From assembly GCF_025362455.1 (NCBI RefSeq), contig NZ_JANYGJ010000029.1:1-12525 (forward strand): DNA of 12,525 bases. The letters run 5' to 3'. A program made the translations under genes and the position numbers. Shown piece by piece: positions 7,184 through 12,525 of the stretch (position 1 is its first letter; each line of letters opens with the position of its first letter). The DNA comes from Deinococcus sp. Lineage in GTDB: Bacteria; Deinococcota; Deinococci; Deinococcales; Deinococcaceae. The notes under the pieces are model-generated. The model worked only from the letters and a program-made list of their open reading frames with translations. It searched no databases and was not told the origin of the DNA.

Positions 7184-8584
7184 ATGACCCACTCCCCTTC
7201 TGCCCACTCCCCCACCGTCGGCCCACTCGCTCGCCCGCGCCTCCCCGTCAACCCCATCGGGCTGCCGCCGGGGCCGCGTGGGGTGCCGAAGCTGGGTATT
7301 CTGCCAGAGTTGAGCCGGGCGCCACTGCCATTTTTCATGCGCCAGCGCGAGATTTTCGGGGATTATGTGACGCTGCCGTTCGGGCAGGGCACAGTCATCC
7401 TGATCAGCTCACCGGAGGGCGCCAAGCAGGTGCTGCAAGACCACGCGGCGCAGTACATGAAGGGCAGGGGCCATCAACTGCTGCGCTCACTCCTCGGCAA
7501 CGGGCTGCTGACCGCCGAGGGACCGCTGTGGCTCTCGCAGCGGCGACTGGCCCAGCCGTCGTTCAGCCGTACCCGACTGGCCGCTATGGCGTCTGGCATG
7601 GAAGAGGTGACCCGCGCCGTGCTGCTGCCGCGCCTGGAGGCCGCCGCCCGCACTGGGGCGCCGCTCGACCTCGCCCCGGTGATGATGGAGGCCGCGCTGG
7701 GCATCGTGCTGCGCGCCCTGTTCGGCACCGAGCTGGCCCAGGCCGATTATCAGGCCGTCGAGCGGGCCATGCCGTCGGTGCTGGGGCGGGCCGTGACGCG
7801 CACCCGCAATCCGCTGAGCTTCGAGATCTTCACGCCCGCTGTGGTGCGGGGCGTCCGGGGCGAGCGGGCGCTGAAGGCCGTGGTGGACCGCTTGATCGCC
7901 GGGCGCCGCATCCAGATACAGCAGACTGGCGCCGCACTTGATGAGCACTGGGGTGAAGACCTGCTCGGCACCTACATGGGCGCCGGAATGGACGACGAGC
8001 AACTGCGCGACGAGGTGATGACGCTGTTTCTGGCCGGGCACGAGACGACAGCCAGTCTGCTGACCTCGCTATTCTGGTTCCTGGGTCAGCATCCAGTGTG
8101 GCTAGATGCCGTGCAGGCCGAAGCGCGAGCCCTCTCTGGCCCCGTATCGGAGCAGACTCGCAGCCTTAAACTACTCGACGCCTGCCTGTCCGAAACATTG
8201 CGGCTGTCACCCCCGGCCTGGGCGGTGCCCAGATGGTGCCTGGAAGAAGACGAGGTGGCGGGCTACCGCATCCCAGCGGGCGTCGGCGTGATGATTAGCC
8301 CGTATGTGATGCACCGCCACCCCGACCACTGGGAGCGCCCGGAGGTGTTCGACCCGCAGCGCTTTCTGGATTTCGGGCGCGTGCCCGCCGCCTTCATGCC
8401 CTTCGGCGGTGGCCCGCGCCAGTGCATCGGCAACCACTTCGCGTTGCTGGAGGCGGGCGTCGTGGCGGCGAGTGTGCTGCGCGAGTACCGCCTGACGCCG
8501 ACCAAGGGTGGGCCGCTGGAGATGCTGCCGAGCATCACGCTGAGGCCGAAATCGGGGGCCATGGTGCGGGTGGAGCGGGCGTAG
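7184..8584 (+). CDS. Cytochrome P450
   Basis: This heme-thiolate monooxygenase carries the P450 landmarks: I-helix oxygen-binding motif AGHETT (284-289), K-helix ETLR (337-340), a PERF-like segment (PEVFDPQRFL) and the heme loop FGGGPRQCIG (407-416) with C414 as axial ligand. The 466-aa length is normal. The N-terminus has a proline-rich hinge (LPPGPRGVPKLG) but no membrane anchor, so the enzyme should be soluble. The ribosome binding site TAGGAG overlaps the stop of the preceding gene, 6 nt before ATG 7184. No ferredoxin or reductase gene is nearby, so electrons must come from elsewhere. The substrate cannot be told from sequence. D. radiodurans uses a P450 (CYP287A1) as a carotenoid 2-beta-hydroxylase in deinoxanthin synthesis, and this protein could be that enzyme or a paralogue. 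The operon with hemL ties it to heme supply. Confidence 0.95.
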   Translation: MTHSPSAHSPTVGPLARPRLPVNPIGLPPGPRGVPKLGILPELSRAPLPFFMRQREIFGDYVTLPFGQGTVILISSPEGAKQVLQDHAAQYMKGRGHQLLRSLLGNGLLTAEGPLWLSQRRLAQPSFSRTRLAAMASGMEEVTRAVLLPRLEAAARTGAPLDLAPVMMEAALGIVLRALFGTELAQADYQAVERAMPSVLGRAVTRTRNPLSFEIFTPAVVRGVRGERALKAVVDRLIAGRRIQIQQTGAALDEHWGEDLLGTYMGAGMDDEQLRDEVMTLFLAGHETTASLLTSLFWFLGQHPVWLDAVQAEARALSGPVSEQTRSLKLLDACLSETLRLSPPAWAVPRWCLEEDEVAGYRIPAGVGVMISPYVMHRHPDHWERPEVFDPQRFLDFGRVPAAFMPFGGGPRQCIGNHFALLEAGVVAASVLREYRLTPTKGGPLEMLPSITLRPKSGAMVRVERA

Positions 8585-8667
8585 AGCAATTGGCGCTGGG
8601 GCAGTGAATTCAGCCTGTTGTCACCCTTTCGGGCCGTTTCGGCGCGTCTGACAAACACCATCGCTTC

Positions 8668-9198
8668 CTATCGCCCTCTCAACTCCCCGACCCACACTTC
8701 AGCCTCTCGCGGACGCCGCAGCCGGATCACCTTCAGATGTGGATATTCGGCGATCTGGACGGGTGTTTCGCGGCGACGTTTCCAGTGGGTTCGGAAGAAC
8801 CAGGCGATAATGCTGTCTTTTGAAAACAACGTACTCCACTCCTCGCGGTTGCCGTTCCACAATTCTTCCAGCGTGCCCATGCGCCTGAGCGTGCGCCGCA
8901 GCAGTCGCCAGAACACCGTCCAGGCCGGATAATCGAGCCACACCAGCGTATCGGCCCTGGGCCAGCCGATGTCTCTGGCCTTACTGTAATTGCCGTCCAT
9001 GACCCAGCGCTCTCCAGCCGTGAAACGCTCGACTTCGGCGCGGAACTCCTCCAGTGGAGCTTCCTGCCAGCCGGAGAGGTGGTTCCAGGTGTCCTGCTCG
9101 GCGTGGGGAATATTGAGCGCGGCGGCAACCCGGCGCCCCAGCGTCGTTTTGCCACTGCCGGACGTGCCGATGACGAGAAAGCGTTGCGGAAGGGGCAT
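8668..9198 (-). CDS. P-loop nucleotide kinase, FlaR/adenylate-kinase-like
   Basis: This small 176-aa NTPase has Walker A GTSGSGKT (11-18) and a typical kinase layout: a HAEQDTWNHLSGW segment (32-44), the WVMDGNYSKARD motif (65-75) and a Walker-B-like strand TLVWLDYP. An arginine-rich lid region follows (RLLRRTLRRM, WKRRRE), then a final strand HLKVIRLRRP. This motif set is characteristic of proteins annotated as adenylate kinase-like or DNA topology modulation protein FlaR. Their true substrates are mostly unknown. The start (9198) places the P-loop at the normal distance from the N-terminus. No strong ribosome binding site is visible. The gene converges with the P450, with 83 bp between the stops, and diverges from the TROVE-like operon, so it is probably a single-gene unit. 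Confidence 0.85.
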   Translation of the reverse strand: MPLPQRFLVIGTSGSGKTTLGRRVAAALNIPHAEQDTWNHLSGWQEAPLEEFRAEVERFTAGERWVMDGNYSKARDIGWPRADTLVWLDYPAWTVFWRLLRRTLRRMGTLEELWNGNREEWSTLFSKDSIIAWFFRTHWKRRRETPVQIAEYPHLKVIRLRRPREAEVWVGELRGR

Positions 9199-9241
9199 CC
9201 GGCCAGTCTGACAGCGCCAAACCGGGGCAGCGTCCGCTGAA

Positions 9242-9276
9242 TGGCGGGGCGAGCGACCCTCTTCCTCACCCCGCCA
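9242..9276. repeat. 8-bp perfect inverted repeat in divergent intergenic region
   Basis: TGGCGGGG (9242-9249) and CCCCGCCA (9269-9276) are separated by 19 nt. The repeat sits between the FlaR-like kinase and the TROVE-like gene, upstream of the candidate promoter for the latter. It could be an operator or a short structured transcript. No T-run follows, so it is not an obvious terminator. Confidence 0.5.
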
Positions 9277-9285
9277 CCCGGCTTA

Positions 9286-9314
9286 TGGTCAGCGGTCAGT
9301 TGCTGCGCTAGAGT
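9286..9314 (+). promoter_or_regulatory. Candidate promoter for the TROVE-like/vWA operon
   Basis: TGGTCA (9286-9291), 17 bp, then TAGAGT (9309-9314, fits TANNNT). Transcription would start near 9321 and leave a leader of about 130 nt before ATG 9454. That is unusually long next to the leaderless genes nearby. The -35 match is poor. Confidence 0.35.
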
Positions 9315-9409
9315 GGACGCACAATCCAGGCTGTGGGACTTCGACGCGATTCCCGAAACAAACTTCAACTTTGACCTTCACATCGTGCCTCTCTTCCCCG
9401 GTGCGGGTT

Positions 9410-9440
9410 GTTTTTGTTGCCCACAGTTTTTGTTGCCTAC
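9410..9440 (+). repeat. 15-bp direct repeat directly upstream of the ribosome binding site
   Basis: GTTTTTGTTGCCCAC (9410-9424) and GTTTTTGTTGCCTAC (9426-9440) differ at one base and have a 16-bp period. The second copy ends 1 nt before the GAGG ribosome binding site (9442-9445). The T-rich repeat stands out from the GC-rich surroundings. Its place in the leader suits control of translation or binding of a regulator, which is inference. Confidence 0.75.
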
Positions 9441-9453
9441 CGAGGAACCCACT

Positions 9454-10905
9454 ATGCCGACCCCCGACCAGATCACCCGTGAAGACCTCGCCCTGTTCGT
9501 GAATGCCTGCGCGGTGGGCACCGGCCAGAAGGAGTTCTACAGCGCGGCCCTGGAGCAGCAGTATTCGCTGGCATTCCTGCACGAATACGTCTGCGGCAAT
9601 TACCGCTCGCTGTACGCGCATTGCCTGAGCGCCGGAATCAACCACCGTAACCAAGCCGAAATCGTGTTCCAGTTGCTCGCCAGCGGCAAGTTCTGCCCAG
9701 ACGAGTTACGCCCCAGCGAGAACGAGCTGATTCGCCTTGCCCTCAAAACCTTACCGCCCCAGCGCGTCTGGAAGCTGTTCGAGCGGCTGCGGGAAGCCGG
9801 GGTGAACAACCGCCGGACGCGGGCGACGATCCGCGACTTTGCCGTCTCGCGCAAGAACCTGGCGTTCGACGCCGTGAAATACCGCTCCAAGTTGCGCTCT
9901 GCCGTGATCCACGCGCACGTCGACCTTCGCACCGCCCTGCCCGCCGCCCCGGACGGCACGCGGCCTGCTGGCGAGCTGGAACGCTTTTTGTTCGAGCCGC
10001 TGAAAGTCAGCAAACAGGGCGGCCACACGCCCTTCGCCGCCTTCCAGACGCCGCTGCTCGAAGCGTACCGGAGTGCGCATTTCAGCCAGGAGGCGCTGTA
10101 CAAGCTGCCCTACTCGGTGGCCGAGGTCTTCGCCGCCAGGCACGGCATCGAGCGCTCACAGTTCCTGAAAAAAATCGAGCCGCAGATGACCGAGCGTGAG
10201 CGGTTGCGCCTGCAATCGGCGGGCGGCGGCAAAGTGGCGCTCAATCCCGCCCGACTGAGCCTCACCGAGCTGTGCGTGTATCTGCTGAGCCTGAGTCTGG
10301 ACGAGCGGTTTCCCCGCCGCGCCGAGATCGAGGGCTGGCTGGAAAAAGCCTGCGGCGCGGTCCGGGCGCGGCCTGCCCTGTCCGGGCGGGTGGCGGCGGT
10401 GCTCGACAACTCGTATTCGTCGGGCGGCTCGGAGCAGCGGCGGGGTCGTCCGCTGGCGCTGGCCTGGGCGGTGCATCTGCTGCTGAAAGCGCAGAGTGGC
10501 ACGACGTATCAGCCGTTCTGGACCTCCCAGGTCCGCGACGATCTGCTGGTCCACGCACGCGGCCAGAGCAACGTCACCGAACGCCTGCTGGACGCGCTGG
10601 ACTGGGGCGCTGAGACGGTCATCATCGTGTCCGACGGCGTGGAAAACGACCCGGCGGGCGCCTTCGAGCCGGTGCTGGCAGGCTACCGGCGCCTCGGTGG
10701 CCGGGCGAGCATCGTACATCTCAATCCGGTCTTCGACGCCGAGCGGCTGGAGGTGCGCCGACTCTCGCCCGACCTGCCCGCGCTGGGCCTGCGCGACGGC
10801 GAGAACCTGGCGGCGGTGCTGGACTTCGCCCGCTTCGTGTCGGGCGAGCTGAGCCTTGAAGCGTTGCTGCGGGTGTTGAGTCCTGCCCTCAAGGAGAACG
10901 TATGA
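9454..10905 (+). CDS. TROVE-like/vWA protein, divergent relative of Ro60/Rsr
   Basis: The 483-aa protein has a helical N-terminal half and a C-terminal von Willebrand A domain. The vWA domain (about 310-483) has a complete metal-ion-dependent adhesion site: DNSYS (318-322, DxSxS), T375 in the NVTERLL segment and D394 in SDGVEND. The N-terminal half (about 8-190) looks TROVE-like. The best local match is the KYRSKLRSAVIHAH segment (about 142-155), which resembles the KYR..WSHRDLLRLAH motif of Ro proteins. Ro60 and the Deinococcus Rsr bind misfolded and Y RNAs with this architecture. The TROVE part is diverged enough that RNA binding is an inference. ATG 9454 is chosen over an in-frame ATG at 9241 because GAGG lies 8 nt upstream and the 71 extra residues look non-coding (Cys/Phe/Pro-rich, spanning the direct repeat). 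Its stop overlaps the next gene's ATG, so the two products are probably made together. Confidence 0.8.
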   Translation: MPTPDQITREDLALFVNACAVGTGQKEFYSAALEQQYSLAFLHEYVCGNYRSLYAHCLSAGINHRNQAEIVFQLLASGKFCPDELRPSENELIRLALKTLPPQRVWKLFERLREAGVNNRRTRATIRDFAVSRKNLAFDAVKYRSKLRSAVIHAHVDLRTALPAAPDGTRPAGELERFLFEPLKVSKQGGHTPFAAFQTPLLEAYRSAHFSQEALYKLPYSVAEVFAARHGIERSQFLKKIEPQMTERERLRLQSAGGGKVALNPARLSLTELCVYLLSLSLDERFPRRAEIEGWLEKACGAVRARPALSGRVAAVLDNSYSSGGSEQRRGRPLALAWAVHLLLKAQSGTTYQPFWTSQVRDDLLVHARGQSNVTERLLDALDWGAETVIIVSDGVENDPAGAFEPVLAGYRRLGGRASIVHLNPVFDAERLEVRRLSPDLPALGLRDGENLAAVLDFARFVSGELSLEALLRVLSPALKENV

Positions 10906-12056
10906 CCATCCCAGACACCGCATTGCACCTGAATGGCCTGAGCGTCGCCCCGGCCCAGGTCTGCGGCGGCGTGCGGCTGATCCCGCTGATCCGGCAGCGC
11001 GAGTGCCGCGACGTGCGCTTAGAGTTGCGACGCTACCGGGAGCAGATCGGGCGCGTGCAGCTCAACGACGGCAGCGACTACTGGGCCTTCGTCCCGCACG
11101 GCCTGGTGCTGCGCTGGGGTGAGGGCGACGAGCTGGAGAGCGCGATGGGCTCGCAGCTCAAGAAGACCGACGGCAAAACGCAGGACGTCGGCTGGTTCTC
11201 GGTGAACACGCTGCACCGGATGGTGAAGCGCGAAAGCAAGAACGCGCTGCGGATGCTGCCGCTGCACCTGGCGCTCGAAGGCTTCCTGGCGCTGCACTTC
11301 GGCGGCCCCAAGGTGGCCTGGAAGGAGTACAGCCGCTCCGTGCTCAGTCAGGGGCTGGGAGAGCGCTCCGAGTCGGCGGTGCCCGGCGCCGCGCTGCCCG
11401 GCTTCGAGGACGCGCTGAAGACCTTCGAGATTCACGACGGTCAGGTCGGCGTGCTGGTCTACGTGGCCGACAAGCTGGCGAGCGCCTTCGTGGTGCCGTC
11501 CAGTCAGGATTACCGCGCCCTGCACTACACGCTGCTGAGCGACTATTTCGGCGAATTGATCGGGCGCTACGCCCTGCTGTATTCGCACTCACCGGAACTG
11601 GGCGCCACTCCGGACACCAGCCAGGCCCGCACGCTGGCCGACCTCCGAATTGCGCTGGACGGTGCCCGGCAGCACTGGGCCGACTTCGCGCACACGAGCA
11701 TGCTGGGCGACCTGGTGGGCAGACCACTCAGCCGCCAGAAGATCTACGACGTGGGCGGGATGCGTCTGGAACGCTTCATGACCGACCTGAACCTGGAGCA
11801 GACCAACACCATCGGTGAGTGCCTGACGCGGGACGACGGCGAGCTGCTGTACCTCAAGACCTTCCAGCTCAGCCGCGCCCAGAGCGAACGGGGCTGGCTG
11901 CTGGGGCTGCTGGCGGCGGCAGACTGGCATCTGGAGAGCGCGGCGCAGTCGGCGGGGCTGTCGGTCAACGGGCTGATCCTGCGGCTGGACGGCGCAGGCT
12001 TCGGGTATCTACTCAAACCGCATCTGATCGAGGCGGCGCGGCGAAAGGGGATTTGA
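10902..12056 (+). CDS. Partner of the TROVE-like protein: ARPP-like protein with C-terminal helix-turn-helix
   Basis: A 384-aa cytoplasmic protein starting at ATG 10902, with AAGGAG at 10891-10896 and an ATGA overlap with the vWA gene. Residues 1-225 are mixed alpha/beta. The opening (NGLSVAPAQVCGGVRLIPL) recalls proteins named ARPP, which comparative genomics has linked with TROVE and RNA-repair loci. I recall that label from memory and could not check it. No catalytic motif is evident. Residues about 330-375 (WLLGLLAAADWHLESAAQSAGLSVNGLILRLDGAGFGYL region) fit a Fis-type helix-turn-helix: a helix ending in a small residue, a turn at AGLSVN, then a recognition helix. This suggests DNA binding, perhaps to regulate its own operon. 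An alternative is a structural or RNA-binding subunit of a complex with the vWA protein. The coupling itself is clear; the function is not. Confidence 0.65.
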   Translation: MTIPDTALHLNGLSVAPAQVCGGVRLIPLIRQRECRDVRLELRRYREQIGRVQLNDGSDYWAFVPHGLVLRWGEGDELESAMGSQLKKTDGKTQDVGWFSVNTLHRMVKRESKNALRMLPLHLALEGFLALHFGGPKVAWKEYSRSVLSQGLGERSESAVPGAALPGFEDALKTFEIHDGQVGVLVYVADKLASAFVVPSSQDYRALHYTLLSDYFGELIGRYALLYSHSPELGATPDTSQARTLADLRIALDGARQHWADFAHTSMLGDLVGRPLSRQKIYDVGGMRLERFMTDLNLEQTNTIGECLTRDDGELLYLKTFQLSRAQSERGWLLGLLAAADWHLESAAQSAGLSVNGLILRLDGAGFGYLLKPHLIEAARRKGI

Positions 12057-12103
12057 GGGGCGCACAAGCCTGGCATCCTGATTACGCTCACCTTGAAAGC
12101 GTG

Positions 12104-12283
12104 GTCACCCTCAGCACAGCGTTCTGTAAGTTATGCAATGAAATCTGCCCCGTCACCCCCTCTCCCCGGTGCGTTGCACCGACCCTCTCCCGCAGGGGGC
12201 GAGGGCAACGAAATTTCCAGAACGCTGTACTCAGCGTAGCGAAGTGTCCATTTCAGCAGACCCTTCACTTCCTTCAGGGTGAC
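12104..12283. repeat. Nested imperfect inverted repeats, degenerate dispersed-repeat copies
   Basis: CTCAGCACAGCGTTCTG (12110-12126) pairs with CAGAACGCTGTACTCAG (12218-12234) at 15 of 17 positions. GTCACCCT (12104-12111) is a perfect inverted match to AGGGTGAC (12276-12283). The phrasing (TCACCCT..AGC..AGCG) is like the short non-coding repeats scattered in Deinococcus genomes. Together with the adjoining repeat it fills the 349-bp gap 12057-12405, in which I see no gene. Confidence 0.55.
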
Positions 12284-12361
12284 AATGTTTTGTTTAAAAG
12301 TTGCACGAGGACGAAGGAAATTGCTAGGTGTTGTTGACCCCTCGCCCCCTGCGGGAGAGGG
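12183..12361. repeat. REP-like pair: exact 23-bp inverted repeat
   Basis: The 23-bp arm at 12183-12205 (CCCTCTCCC...GGGCGAGGG) is repeated exactly in inverted orientation at 12339-12361, 133 bp away. Each arm is itself an imperfect palindrome (CCCTC...GAGGG), so the pair resembles a BIME-type element or a small non-autonomous mobile element. No transposase and no clear target-site duplication are seen. Lying between convergent genes, it could also stop transcription from both sides. Confidence 0.7.
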
Positions 12362-12405
12362 GGCCACTGGGCACCGTCCCCACCCCACACTGCTTCAGTC
12401 CCGCC

Positions 12406-12525
12406 TCAGCCCTGCGCCGCGTCCCCGACCACTTGGCCGTCCCGAACGGTAATCAGCCGCTTCGCCCGCGCCCCCACCGCGAGGTCGTGCGTCACCACGA
12501 TCAAGCTGGTGCCGCCGCCGTGCAG
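12406..12525 (-). CDS. ABC transporter ATP-binding protein, C-terminal 39 residues
   Basis: The fragment runs off the window edge at 12525 and ends at TGA (12406-12408). It reads LHGGGTSLIVVTHD and then AVGARAKRLITVRDGQVVGD, which is the H-loop (VVTHD, switch histidine) and last strands of an ABC ATPase. The A-x-x-A-x-R-x-I-x-x-x-D-G pattern is typical of the LolD/MacB/FtsE subgroup of exporter-type ATPases. The Walker motifs and the permease lie outside the window, so the substrate is unknown. It converges with the TROVE-like operon across the repeat-filled gap. Confidence 0.8.
   Translation of the reverse strand: MHGGGTSLIVVTHDLAVGARAKRLITVRDGQVVGDAAQG

Noticed and set aside
8585..8667. 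Terminator between the convergent P450 and kinase genes
   Set aside because: Only a 4-bp GCCG-TTT-CGGC stem and an EcoRI-type palindrome are seen, with no T-run on either strand.
9241..9453. Longer form of the TROVE-like gene starting at ATG 9241
   Set aside because: The extra 71 residues are rich in Cys, Phe and Pro, span a direct repeat and a promoter-like box, and have no ribosome binding site, whereas ATG 9454 has GAGG at good spacing.
9199..9453. Classical bacterial Y RNA gene upstream of the TROVE-like gene
   Set aside because: No tRNA-like T-arm (GGTTCGAATCC type) and no long closing stem could be found by eye. Left as an open question in the findings, not annotated.

Overview
The window is GC-rich, densely packed bacterial chromosome. 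Gene content and signals point to Deinococcus or a close relative. The evidence is a TrmB with a long C-terminal extension of the kind seen in Thermus/Aquifex/Deinococcus, a tau-only-looking DnaX, several genes with a TANNNT -10 box about 6 nt before the start codon and no Shine-Dalgarno (leaderless mRNAs, common in Deinococcus), and a protein related to Ro60/Rsr. The genus is inferred from these traits, not from a database match.

Layout. 1-1286: the end of an unidentified gene, then trmB (tRNA m7G46 methyltransferase), coupled by a GTGA overlap. 1374-2417: a membrane-anchored protein whose outer domain looks like a ComEC-type metallo-beta-lactamase fold that has lost its metal-binding motif. 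It is preceded by a promoter-like box and a tiny upstream ORF. 2530-5242: dnaX (DNA polymerase III tau/gamma) and a DUF1905 gene 4 bp behind it, ending in a perfect 11-bp inverted repeat. 5356-8584: hemL, a YccU-type CoA-binding protein and a cytochrome P450, apparently one operon joining heme synthesis to a heme enzyme. 8668-9198 (minus): a FlaR-like P-loop nucleotide kinase, convergent with the P450 and divergent from the next operon. 9454-12056: a two-gene cassette, a TROVE-like/vWA protein and a coupled partner with a C-terminal helix-turn-helix. 12057-12405: non-coding, with inverted REP-like repeats. 12406-12525 (minus): the C-terminal end of an ABC transporter ATPase.

Most genes are housekeeping: tRNA modification, replication clamp loading and tetrapyrrole synthesis. 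The part most likely to hold an under-described system is 9199-12361. It contains a divergent Ro60-like vWA protein, its tightly coupled putative DNA-binding partner, a roughly 130-nt leader with a 15-bp direct repeat next to the ribosome binding site, and structured repeats downstream. A plausible model, by inference only, is an RNA-binding stress or RNA-quality-control module under its own regulator. Other points of interest are an in-frame ribosome binding site and GTG inside trmB exactly at the start of its extra domain, and the apparently catalytically dead ComEC-like domain.
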